Source of the DNA: Citrobacter sp. FP75
Lineage (GTDB): Bacteria > Pseudomonadota > Gammaproteobacteria > Enterobacterales > Enterobacteriaceae
Direction: 5' to 3'
DNA length: 64,000 nt
Assembly (NCBI RefSeq): GCF_018342065.1
Contig: NZ_JAFDOE010000005.1
Coordinates: forward strand, 285,376 to 349,375
This document shows, piece by piece, positions 50,521 to 59,199 of the stretch; the first letter of the stretch is position 1; the number at the start of each line of letters is the position of its first letter. A program made the translations under genes and the position numbers. The notes beneath the pieces were generated by a model that worked only from the letters and a program-made list of their open reading frames with translations, made no database searches and was not told where the DNA came from.

Positions 50521-50548
50521 TTTACGATTTGTCGGCGCTGACTAAAAT
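50521..50548 (+). promoter_or_regulatory. Possible promoter for a short transcript
   Basis: TTTACG, a 16-nt spacer and TAAAAT resemble a sigma-70 promoter. The -10 lies between GGCGCT and AGCGCC, a perfect 6-bp inverted repeat. A 25-codon frame and a hairpin follow within 140 nt. Confidence 0.35.
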
Positions 50549-50580
50549 AGCGCCGATGTTTCAAATAGAGGATTGTTGCT

Positions 50581-50658
50581 ATGTTGTTCTGGAAAAAGAT
50601 GGTGAAGAAGTTCGACGCCTTTTCCGCGTTGATCCCACCACGCTACTTCCGGGTGTAA
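50581..50658 (+). CDS. Candidate 25-residue small protein
   Basis: Reads MLFWKKMVKKFDAFSALIPP and ends in RYFRV. GAGG lies 9 nt upstream of the ATG and a perfect hairpin (50666-50688) follows the stop. The peptide is basic and amphipathic. A promoter-like sequence lies upstream at 50521-50548. I do not recognise it, and a longer overlapping frame (127 codons, TTG at 50427) competes for the same DNA without a ribosome site. Confidence 0.35.
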   Translation: MLFWKKMVKKFDAFSALIPPRYFRV

Positions 50659-50665
50659 TGCCAGG

Positions 50666-50688
50666 CAGGCCTGTCAACGACAGGCCTG
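50666..50688 (+). terminator. Terminator hairpin after the L-lactate permease region
   Basis: CAGGCCTGTC and GACAGGCCTG form a perfect 10-bp stem with the loop AAC, followed by AGTCTTATT on the plus strand. It would end transcription from the permease or from the short upstream unit. Confidence 0.65.
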
Positions 50689-50808
50689 AGTCTTATTCCC
50701 CGCTTTCTTCTTACGCAGACCACACGTTCTTAACACCACTACCCGCATGCGCAGCCACGCAAAGCGATAGACCAGCGGATGCTGAAATCGCAGCAATGTC
50801 AGAAACAT
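50674..50808 (-). CDS. Candidate 44-residue basic small protein downstream of tutB
   Basis: Starts MFLTLLRFQHPLVYRFAWLR and ends KKKAGNKTQACR; about ten arginines and lysines. The ATG at 50808 has GGGGGAG as ribosome site and lies 12 nt after the tutB stop on the same strand, so it could be the last gene of that transcript. The N-terminal half is hydrophobic and could be membrane-associated. I do not recognise the family. Confidence 0.4.
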   Translation of the reverse strand: MFLTLLRFQHPLVYRFAWLRMRVVVLRTCGLRKKKAGNKTQACR

Positions 50809-50820
50809 AACTCCCCCGCT

Positions 50821-52086
50821 CTAACGAAACGTCGGCAGCAGACCAAACACGTCCAGCACCACCGTTAGATACACGATCCCGCCGCAAACGATCACCAGGT
50901 TGAGCACGGTGTTATTACAGGGCGCGGTATAGCTGGCGGTGGGGAAACGCTTACGCGCCGCTTTTACCAGGAACGGCGGCAGGATCACGCTCCAGATGGT
51001 AAAGGCCAGACCAGCGTAGCCAATCGCGTGCACAAAACCGTTCGGGAAGAAGAAGCACACGGCAGCCGGTGGCAAGTAGGTCACCAGTGCGGTTTTCAGG
51101 CGGCCCACGCCGTCATCCGGGAAGTGAAACAGGTCGGCGATGTAATCGAACAGGCCGAGGGTCGCCGCCAGCAGGGAACTGGCGACCGCAAAGTTGCCGA
51201 AGAAAGTCAGGATCAGATCCATATAGCGGCTGGTGAACAACCCGCTGATGGCCTCGACAAAGACATCGATATTGCCGCCTTTGGCGATAATCGGCGGGAA
51301 CGCGGAGCGACTAATGTTGCCCATCGTCACACCCAGCCAGAAAACATACAGCAGCAGGGCGAACAGCGTGCCGATGATAATCGAGCGAGTGATATGCGAG
51401 ATGCCGCTCTTGCCATACAGCTTGACCAGGCTCGGCACGTTACCGTGAAAACCAAACGAGATAATGCAGAACGGCAGCGTCATCAGAATATACGGCAGGT
51501 ACTGCGAATCCGGTATCGCCACCGCCACGCTGTCGACCAGCTTCGCCACTTCAATATGACCAACCAGCCCGGAGAACGTGGCAAAGAACGCGATAAATTT
51601 GCCAATAATCAATATGGTAGTGATGCGTCCGACCAGCAAGGAGCTGTACCAGGCAATCGCCCCGACCAGCATACTGACAATCACCACCGAGACATTCGCC
51701 GGAAAGCGCACGCCGCTATATTTGAATACAGTTTGTGCCATTACCGCCGACGATCCGGAGATATAAGCATAGGTCAGAATATACAGCACAAAACCAAAAG
51801 CGATACCGACCACGATATTCCACTTCTGGCCTAATAAATCCTGAGTAAAGGTATTAAAACTGGCACCCGCATCGTAATGCAGGTTCACTTCAACCAGCAT
51901 CAGGCCGGTTAATAACATCATGATGGCAATAAAAAGCAGAATGACAGAGGCGCCGGGAAACCATACGCCGGCCATCGCAATCGGCAGGGAAAACATTCCA
52001 CCGCCCACAACGGTTGCGATAACCAACATGGTTCCGCTAATCAGTCCGGGGGTACTACTCTGTCGCTCAATGGCATTAATATCCAT
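50821..52086 (-). CDS. tutB: Tyrosine-specific permease TutB (aromatic amino-acid transporter family)
   Basis: 421 residues, eleven transmembrane helices, HAAAP family (relatives TnaB, Mtr and TyrP). The N-terminal signature LISGTMLVIATVVGGGMFSLP is shortened here to its first 20 residues for description (residues 15-34). The gene lies downstream of tyrosine phenol-lyase on the same strand, as in C. freundii and Erwinia herbicola, so tyrosine import for the lyase is its likely role. A strong terminator separates it from tpl; read-through or its own promoter is needed. Confidence 0.88.
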   Translation of the reverse strand: MDINAIERQSSTPGLISGTMLVIATVVGGGMFSLPIAMAGVWFPGASVILLFIAIMMLLTGLMLVEVNLHYDAGASFNTFTQDLLGQKWNIVVGIAFGFVLYILTYAYISGSSAVMAQTVFKYSGVRFPANVSVVIVSMLVGAIAWYSSLLVGRITTILIIGKFIAFFATFSGLVGHIEVAKLVDSVAVAIPDSQYLPYILMTLPFCIISFGFHGNVPSLVKLYGKSGISHITRSIIIGTLFALLLYVFWLGVTMGNISRSAFPPIIAKGGNIDVFVEAISGLFTSRYMDLILTFFGNFAVASSLLAATLGLFDYIADLFHFPDDGVGRLKTALVTYLPPAAVCFFFPNGFVHAIGYAGLAFTIWSVILPPFLVKAARKRFPTASYTAPCNNTVLNLVIVCGGIVYLTVVLDVFGLLPTFR

Positions 52087-52237
52087 GATAAATGTTCCTG
52101 TAGACTATTCGTTATAATTACAGCTGTCATTTGTACATCATGCGGATAATAAAAATGTCGGAGTCGGGGTTGGCAATTTTTTCGTTATATTACGGTAGCG
52201 GGCACCGCAAAGGCTTCCTGTTCATGGAAAAGGAATA

Positions 52238-52264
52238 CAAAAAAGCCCCATCGCGTGATGGGGC
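52238..52264 (-). terminator. Rho-independent terminator after tpl
   Basis: On the minus strand GCCCCATC and GATGGGGC form a perfect 8-bp stem with loop ACGC, followed by six T residues. It lies 12 nt after the tpl stop and upstream of tutB. Confidence 0.92.
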
Positions 52265-52276
52265 CATAATTATTGT

Positions 52277-53680
<1,404 letters not shown>

Positions 53681-53844
53681 TTAATGTGAAGTAAATCATA
53701 TCGTGTTCATCAACAGAGATTGATGAAATATAACTATTCGCCGCCTGATGCAGGGGGTGAAATAATGTGGAAGCACTATGCAAGATTTGATTGATTATGG
53801 AAATAGTCCGGTCAACATTAATCACTGCCAATAATTTAAAAAGC

Positions 53845-53862
53845 TGTAAATGTGAGTGATAC
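53845..53862. promoter_or_regulatory. Putative TyrR box near the tpl promoter
   Basis: TGTAAA-N6-TGATAC is a weak match to TGTAAA-N6-TTTACA. Weak TyrR boxes near the promoter usually need a strong box further upstream, which exists here at 54076-54093. Confidence 0.4.
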
Positions 53863-53952
53863 AAATCACACGTCTTTTTTTTACCTGTTCATATTCAACA
53901 AGTTTTTTTCTGAGTTTTGATTTGCTGTTCGCCGTTGCGTGTCTGTGGAGCG

Positions 53953-53970
53953 TGGAAATACTGAAAACTT
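53953..53970. promoter_or_regulatory. Putative middle TyrR box of tpl
   Basis: TGGAAA-N6-AAACTT resembles a weak TyrR box. It lies about 108 nt from the promoter-proximal box and about 123 nt from the strong one, consistent with the three-box arrangement described for C. freundii tpl. Confidence 0.3.
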
Positions 53971-54054
53971 AACTTTCCAGGCTGTTCTCATAATGTATTC
54001 GTGAATGAGTACACGCCATTTTGTGAGAGTCGGATCACTTCACGGGCTTATATT

Positions 54055-54070
54055 TGTGATTTACATCACT
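54055..54070. promoter_or_regulatory. Probable CRP site of the tpl upstream region
   Basis: TGTGA-TTTACA-TCACT differs from the CRP consensus at one position. tpl of C. freundii needs cAMP-CRP besides TyrR, which agrees. It lies close to the strong TyrR box. Confidence 0.6.
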
Positions 54071-54075
54071 AAAAG

Positions 54076-54093
54076 TGTAAACCAAAGTGTACA
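54076..54093. promoter_or_regulatory. Strong TyrR box upstream of tpl
   Basis: TGTAAA-CCAAAG-TGTACA matches TGTAAA-N6-TTTACA with one mismatch. It lies about 430 nt upstream of the tpl start, in keeping with activation from a distance by TyrR with DNA bending. Confidence 0.65.
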
Positions 54094-54328
54094 AACCGCT
54101 GTGGTTTCAGAGTTTGCTATTTGCTTCAGTGAGTTAGATCGCATTTTTGGCCTGACGCAGAGGAGCGTTATTTTCTGGAAATGGCCGGTATTTGGCGGAT
54201 TGAATGGGAATGAATTTATACGGCGAATAATACCGGATTTATTGGGATAGAGAGGATTTCTATTTATTCCGAAAGCATGTTAATCGCGCTTATTTCATCT
54301 TATTTACATCTGGACTTCCCCCAGTTTA

Positions 54329-54344
54329 CTGGAGTAATTTACAG
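54329..54344 (+). promoter_or_regulatory. LexA box of the second symE
   Basis: CTG-GAGTAATTTA-CAG fits the LexA core CTG-N10-CAG. Its position (81 nt before the symE start) and the preceding TGGACTT are the same as at the first symE (78 nt), so the whole promoter is duplicated. Confidence 0.75.
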
Positions 54345-54354
54345 GTGTTTTATT

Positions 54355-54431
54355 AGCGCGATGCGAGGGTGCGCCAACACCTCCGCATCGCTGATCGCAG
54401 TAACTATTATCGGAGAATAGTCACCATGACT
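54355..54431 (-). ncRNA. symR: Second SymR antisense RNA
   Basis: The minus strand over the start of the second symE begins AGTCAT like SymR and ends in a strong hairpin (GCGATGCGGAGGTG paired with CACCCTCGCATCGC). A promoter fits on the minus strand: TTCTGG, 17 nt, TACAAT. The end points are set by analogy with E. coli SymR. Confidence 0.7.
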
Positions 54432-54788
54432 GATACGCATTGTATTGCAGTTTCATTTGATCCAGAAGTGCATGCCACAGATAACCGTCGCCTGAAGGTG
54501 GGTTATGCGAGCCATTATCCTGATTACAGCCGCATTCCGGTGAAGTACGTCCGGTTTCCGTCCATCGTGATGAAGGGCCAGTGGCTCAAAGCTGCCGGAT
54601 TCGACACCGGCACCGACGTTGATGTTCGCGTAATGCAAGGCTGCATCGTATTAACCGCCCGCGCCGCCGAACCCGAAGAGTCAGAAATGATGAAATCCCT
54701 GCGCGCCGTGGAAAAGTTCTCCGCGCGCAAGCAAAAGCAGGTGCTGGAGTTTATCGGGGTAATTGCGGGGAAAGCGTTGAAGGGGTGA
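54426..54788 (+). CDS. SymE-like toxin, second copy
   Basis: 120 residues. It shares with the first SymE the order [35 protein letters not shown] and [19 protein letters not shown], the AbrB-like fold. A six-residue insertion (VKYVRF) precedes the core compared with the copy at 25343. The start at 54426 corresponds to the normal SymE N-terminus MTDTH. It has its own LexA box and antisense RNA and stands directly next to two HNH nuclease genes. Confidence 0.88.
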   Translation: MTDTHCIAVSFDPEVHATDNRRLKVGYASHYPDYSRIPVKYVRFPSIVMKGQWLKAAGFDTGTDVDVRVMQGCIVLTARAAEPEESEMMKSLRAVEKFSARKQKQVLEFIGVIAGKALKG

Positions 54789-54834
54789 GAGTGTGATTGT
54801 CATTGAGGCGCCTGCGGGCGCCTTTATTGAGCGT

Positions 54835-55470
54835 TTAGCACAGCATATTTTTCAGTTCTTCTGGGGTATACGGCGGTAGGCACCGGTGCAGCATAGCATG
54901 ACAATTTGGACACACAGGGATCAGGTCATTGATGGGATCAAGGCGGTAGTCTTCATTTATTACCGATAAGGGTACCAGGTGATGAACATGGATAAACCCT
55001 TCGGCAATCTTACCGTAGACCTTTGACATATCGATGCCACAGACTTTGCACTGACAACCGTGATGGCGAAGCGCTGTCTGTCGGGCATTGCGGTCGCGCT
55101 CATAGCGATTCACGGTCACCTGAGTCGCTGCCCCCTCTATATATTCAGTTTGCGCCTCGAGTTCTTCAGGGAAGATCGTGTCGCTCACCGCCGCAGAACG
55201 ATTTTTATCCTGAACAATATGAAAACCTTGCTCAGTCAATAATCTGACGCATTTCGAACTGATACCGCCGGAGAAATCCTGAGGGGTAAACGCTTTGCCC
55301 GTCAAAAGCGTCGCCGCAATTCCGGCAATGGCTTTTGACGGATAGCGACGCCCCTGAAATTCCAGCTCGTAAAGCCGTGCCTCTTTGAAACGATGCGAGA
55401 AGCCCGAGTCATAGGCGTGAATGGCCTTGATGATGTACTCGCGCGGCAGCGTGTCAGGTAGTTCATTCAT
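54835..55470 (-). CDS. HNH endonuclease with ScoMcrA-like head domain
   Basis: 211 residues. The N-terminal 90 residues (EYIIKAIHAYDSGF ... FQGRRYPSKAIAGIAA ... FTPQDFSGG) resemble the head domain of ScoMcrA-type restriction enzymes. The C-terminal domain is a zinc-stabilised HNH nuclease: CKVCG, HVHHLVPLS with the catalytic histidine, DPINDLIPVCPNCHAMLH. Such enzymes restrict modified DNA. The start at 55470 has AAAGGAA upstream; a 26-codon extension is possible but less likely. It is convergent with the second symE and divergent from the next HNH gene. Confidence 0.82.
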   Translation of the reverse strand: MNELPDTLPREYIIKAIHAYDSGFSHRFKEARLYELEFQGRRYPSKAIAGIAATLLTGKAFTPQDFSGGISSKCVRLLTEQGFHIVQDKNRSAAVSDTIFPEELEAQTEYIEGAATQVTVNRYERDRNARQTALRHHGCQCKVCGIDMSKVYGKIAEGFIHVHHLVPLSVINEDYRLDPINDLIPVCPNCHAMLHRCLPPYTPEELKNMLC

Positions 55471-55601
55471 CGGGCAGGTTCCTTTAACCAGAGGCTTTCT
55501 GAAATAACGGCAAGAGATAAAGTGACATCGATAGTGTATCGGCCTCACTCCTCTTGATCAGGTGATATTTTGCGAGCATCATCGCAATTATTTACCTGAT
55601 A

Positions 55602-56483
55602 ATGAAATCAATGGCTTCCAGCAAAACCCTGCAACAGGCAATTGCCGACATTACCATCTGGCGTAAAGGCGAGCAGCGTGCGCCGCACAAGCCTCTGCTA
55701 CTGCTTCATGTGCTGGCGGGTTATCAGCAGGGCCATGGTCGCCTGTTTGACTACGGTTCGGAAGTTCGCGACCCGTTGCATAGCCTGCTGGAGCGATTTG
55801 GACCACAGCGCGCACAGTACCGCTCGGATATGCCCTTCTGGCGCTTACAGGGAGATGGGTTCTGGGAGCTACAAAACGCCGAGCATTGTTCAACATCCGG
55901 TAGCAGCAAACAGCCCCCTGCCGGGGAACTGGTAACGCACAACGTTGCCGGAGGTTTTGATGAACAACATTTTGCCCTGCTGAAAAAGAGCAACAACCTC
56001 ATCAACTCCCTGGCCCAGCAAATCCTCGAGGCGCACTTCACCGAAAGCATTCAGGAAGAGATCGCGGATGAACTGGGATTTGATATCCTGCAAATCCGCA
56101 AACAACGGGACCCATTGTTCCGCCAGCAGGTTCTGCGTGCCTATAACTACGAATGCGCCATTTGTGGCTTCAATATGCGCCACGACAGCACATCAGTCGC
56201 CCTGGAAGCCGCCCATATTAAATGGAAACAGCACGGCGGCCCTTGCGAAATTTCAAACGGACTGGCGCTGTGTGCAATTCACCATAAAGCCTTTGATAAA
56301 GGTTCGATTGGGCTGGATGAGCGTATGCGGGTTCAGGTATCTCCCGCAGTGAATGGCAGCGGCATGGTGGGCAGGCTGTTCTGGGATTTCGAAGGTAAAT
56401 CGATAGCGCTGCCGATGATGCACGAGAATTATCCAAAAGAAGGGTTTGTGGAGTGGCACAGGAAGGAGGTGTTTAGAGGGTGA
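55602..56483 (+). CDS. HNH restriction endonuclease with phosphorothioate (sulfur) binding domain
   Basis: 293 residues. Residues 15-115 resemble the sulfur-binding domain of ScoMcrA and SprMcrA (RAPHKPLLLLHVL, then YRSDMPFWRLQGDGFWEL), which recognises phosphorothioated DNA made by Dnd systems. The C-terminal HNH nuclease has CAICGFNMR, ALEAAHIKW with the catalytic histidine, and NGLALCAIHHKAFD. It should cut incoming sulfur-modified DNA. No dnd modification genes are in the window, as expected for a type IV enzyme. ATG 55602 and ATG 55611 are both possible starts. The stop lies 4 nt before the leuX-like attachment repeat. Confidence 0.85.
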   Translation: MKSMASSKTLQQAIADITIWRKGEQRAPHKPLLLLHVLAGYQQGHGRLFDYGSEVRDPLHSLLERFGPQRAQYRSDMPFWRLQGDGFWELQNAEHCSTSGSSKQPPAGELVTHNVAGGFDEQHFALLKKSNNLINSLAQQILEAHFTESIQEEIADELGFDILQIRKQRDPLFRQQVLRAYNYECAICGFNMRHDSTSVALEAAHIKWKQHGGPCEISNGLALCAIHHKAFDKGSIGLDERMRVQVSPAVNGSGMVGRLFWDFEGKSIALPMMHENYPKEGFVEWHRKEVFRG

Positions 56484-56487
56484 GCGC

Positions 56488-56504
56488 GAAGGCCGGACTC
56501 GAAT
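56488..56504 (-). repeat. leuX-type attachment repeat (island boundary)
   Basis: On the minus strand TTCGAGTCCGGCCTTCG is identical to 17 nt of the 3' end of E. coli tRNA-Leu leuX, without the rest of the tRNA. leuX is a frequent integration site; the copy left at the far end of an island is just this short. The orientation fits a leuX gene lying to the right of the window. Confidence 0.7.
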
Positions 56505-56760
56505 TTTTCACCTAATAGACTGATATCAATGTAGTTTATAAGCAGGAATAAATAGCCATACCCGCACTTGTACCCACGAGTTAAAATCCGTACAAAAAAC
56601 AGACATTGCGAGTGGGTATAAAGCCATACCAGTAGAACACCGATATGGCTATCAAAGCAAGATTCAGGCAGGCAGGAACGTTTTCTTCAGAGATATCAAT
56701 TCCCATCCACTCAGAACAAAGTCAGATTTGGCTGCGAAATAAACGCTAACCCTTGCTTTG
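56505..56760. other. Island end without a supported gene
   Basis: AT-rich, with scattered GGGTA/TACCC-type short repeats that might be integrase or excisionase sites. A 33-codon frame beginning at 56646 (MAIKARFRQAGT) was seen, but no known family was recognised. Confidence 0.35.
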
Positions 56761-57006
56761 CTATGCTAGTTCCCATGGCAAATCTCTGCGTCTATTTACT
56801 GGTTTCAGAGTACCCTCGTTTCTCAACTGTTGAGCGGCCCAACGAATGTCATATTGCCACGTATACAACATATCGCCGGAATCCCTAAGCTCAGCCTCGT
56901 AGCTGTCCCATACATACTTTGAGACTTCACGTGGCCAAGCACTACCACCCCGTTCCTGAAGACACTCGATGATCCATTTTTTCATACTTTCCCTAGTTAC
57001 AATCAT
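56761..57006 (-). CDS. Small winged-helix-like hypothetical protein
   Basis: 81 residues, with the pattern MKKWIIECLQERGGSAWPRE and YTWQYDIRWAAQQLRNEGTL that recurs in short bacterial proteins and resembles the N-terminal winged helix of Mrr enzymes (not certain). The ribosome site TAGGAG lies 3 nt before the ATG. Function is unknown; it may bind DNA. Confidence 0.65.
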   Translation of the reverse strand: MIVTRESMKKWIIECLQERGGSAWPREVSKYVWDSYEAELRDSGDMLYTWQYDIRWAAQQLRNEGTLKPVNRRRDLPWELA

Positions 57007-57212
57007 TTCTCCTAACCTTCACTTGTTGATCGATACATCGCAATACTAGCATTGACAACTTCTGGTACAAGGTGGGCAGAATCTAAACGCTTGTAGTCTG
57101 CTATGAGCGAACAGCGGAAGTTCGAAGTTTTATGAAGGCATTACTTAAATCGTAGCGTGTTAAACAAAGGGGCAGTTCGCCCCCGGTTCTTTCCCCAAAT
57201 TGATGTAAAACA

Positions 57213-57902
57213 CTACTGAAGAGCTTTAAACAACGTCTCAATATGAATATCAACCGTGTCCAGTGCTTTAACAGGTAACGCTGTACCCGCGAACAAAAGG
57301 GGGAGCTCTGTGCATCCCAGAATGATGGCCTCAATGCCTTCATCCCGATACATCCGCTCAATGATCGCGGTAAACGTGTCTCGCGTCTGTGACTTAATAA
57401 TGCCTCTTTCGAGTTCATCGTGTATTTTTTCTGCGATGTAATCAACCTCGTCAGCATGCGGGACGACCACCTGGATGCCTGCTTCAGTGAAAGGCCGTTT
57501 GAAGAAGTCAGCCTCCATTGTAAATCGTGTTCCCACGAGACCTACTTTTTTCAGGCCCTGAGTCTGAACTTCTGCACAAGTGGACTCGATAATGCTGACA
57601 AGAGGAACTGTTGTACACGACTGGAGTTCGTTGAAGACGATGTGTGGTGTGTTACCGGTCAAGGCGACGACTTCAGCCCCAGCGGCCACCAAATTCCCGA
57701 CAGCCTTGACCAGGTACCTCGTCAGCGCTTCATAATCTTTCCGTCCACACATGGTCAGGACGTCATATACATTGATACTTTCAATAGTTAGAGACGGGAA
57801 GAATGTATCGCCAATTCTTTTGTTAGCTTCATAAACAAATTTGCGATAGTAGAGCAATGTTGATTCTGGTCCGGTGCCGCCGATTAATCCAAGTTTCTTC
57901 AT
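57213..57902 (-). CDS. Asp/Glu racemase-family protein with altered active site
   Basis: 229 residues, similar to the aspartate/glutamate racemase YgeA in length and motifs (KKLGLIGGTGPEST at the start, GTRFTMEADFF in the middle). The second catalytic residue, Cys197 in LGCTE, is present. The first (Thr or Cys before NT-x-H) is replaced by Gly83 in TGNTPH. This is the pattern of one-cysteine relatives such as arylmalonate decarboxylase, so the reaction may not be racemisation. The start at 57902 has GAGGG upstream. A LysR gene is divergently placed. Confidence 0.8.
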   Translation of the reverse strand: MKKLGLIGGTGPESTLLYYRKFVYEANKRIGDTFFPSLTIESINVYDVLTMCGRKDYEALTRYLVKAVGNLVAAGAEVVALTGNTPHIVFNELQSCTTVPLVSIIESTCAEVQTQGLKKVGLVGTRFTMEADFFKRPFTEAGIQVVVPHADEVDYIAEKIHDELERGIIKSQTRDTFTAIIERMYRDEGIEAIILGCTELPLLFAGTALPVKALDTVDIHIETLFKALQ

Positions 57903-58078
57903 TTTATTACCCTCAATAGCTCCCGTATTAATCAAGCGTGACCATTTGCGATGATCAACAAGCGCTTGAGACTAGCTGGGAGGCTGGTAGCTGTTTAAAT
58001 GGAGTAAATAAATTAAAAAACATGTAGATTCATTTCAATTGAATAAAATAGAATCAAACTTTCAATTATGGTGAAAGT

Positions 58079-58969
58079 ATGGATATAGCTGACTTCCGAA
58101 CCATCATCGCACTGGTAGAAACAGGTACTATTACTGCAGCAGCAAATTTGCTCTGCCGAGTCCCCTCCGCAATAACCACTCGCGTTCAGAACCTGGAGAG
58201 CCAGCTCGGAACCACACTGTTTGTAAGGTCTGGCCGTAGGTTTCTTCCGACAAATGAAGGTCAGGTGCTTTATAACAATGCACTGAAGATTATCGAGCTG
58301 GTTACCTTAGCAGAACAGCAGATGGTAAAGCCGGTGCCTGGCGGTCGGTTCCGACTGGGGGCGCTCGACAGTATGGCCGCAACAAGGTTGCCTGAGCCGC
58401 TGGCGCGTCTCTACCAGCAACATCAATCAGTAAAGGTGGAGCTGGTTACCGGGATAAGCCGCACACTGCTCGATGCAGTGCTTAGTCACGAACTTGATGC
58501 AGCCTTCATTGCAGACGCGCCGGCTAATGACAGACTGGAACGCATGGTTGTTTACAAGGAAGAACTGGTTATTATCGCCGCAGCAAATTTCCCGCAGATA
58601 CGTTCTGCTGCCGATTTAGCTCACACAACGTTGCTGGTATTCAGTGACGGTTGCTCCTATCGCGACCGGCTAACAACCTGGTTCAGAGAGGCTGGGATCA
58701 GACCTTACAGGCTGGCAGAAATGTCCTCCTACCATGCCATTCTGGGGGGAGTCAGTTCTGGAATGGGGGCGGGGGTGATACCAACACCAATCCTCGATAC
58801 GTTTCCGACACAGGAACTCATCACAGTCCATCCCTTTGATTCAGAAAACAGTCAAATAACAACGGAACTGATATGGCGCAAGGGAGAGCTCACGGCTAAT
58901 ACAGGTGCCCTGATTGATATCTTGTCCTCAACGTCGAAATTGCCTGACAGGCAGGGTGCTGCAATCTAG
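58079..58969 (+). CDS. LysR-family transcriptional regulator (island)
   Basis: 296 residues. The helix-turn-helix spans about residues 1-60 (TITAAANLLCRVPSAITTRV), followed by the usual effector-binding domain (LGALDSMAATRLPEPLA, then GVSSGMGAGVIP). It is divergent from the racemase-family gene across about 175 nt and probably controls it. Confidence 0.85.
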   Translation: MDIADFRTIIALVETGTITAAANLLCRVPSAITTRVQNLESQLGTTLFVRSGRRFLPTNEGQVLYNNALKIIELVTLAEQQMVKPVPGGRFRLGALDSMAATRLPEPLARLYQQHQSVKVELVTGISRTLLDAVLSHELDAAFIADAPANDRLERMVVYKEELVIIAAANFPQIRSAADLAHTTLLVFSDGCSYRDRLTTWFREAGIRPYRLAEMSSYHAILGGVSSGMGAGVIPTPILDTFPTQELITVHPFDSENSQITTELIWRKGELTANTGALIDILSSTSKLPDRQGAAI

Positions 58970-59199
58970 TTTGAGATTATGACCGCTTGACGGTGTCTGC
59001 AATGTCGAAATCCCTACCGGGTGAAATGACACTTCTGGTCTTTTCTATCCTGCCAGAGGCTAATGCCCGACTTTGAGCCGTTAACAAAAGCTTAAACTGT
59101 CACCTTCCGCTTATGGCACATAGCGGTCGGCTCGTTACAGAGCTAAATAAAAGATTAGTTGCGATGTGCCCTTAACAATGAGTGCCGCCTCGGAGATTG

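Noticed and set aside
50427..50810. 127-codon frame starting at TTG after the L-lactate permease
   Set aside because: No ribosome site, it runs through a perfect terminator hairpin, and both smaller candidate frames in the region have better start signals.
54005..54250. 81-codon plus-strand frame in the tpl upstream region
   Set aside because: It covers TyrR and CRP sites, lacks a ribosome site and resembles no family.
56646..56747. Short frame MAIKARFRQAGT as remnant of a P4-type integrase
   Set aside because: Only the first few residues look similar; no further integrase motif, so it is not claimed.
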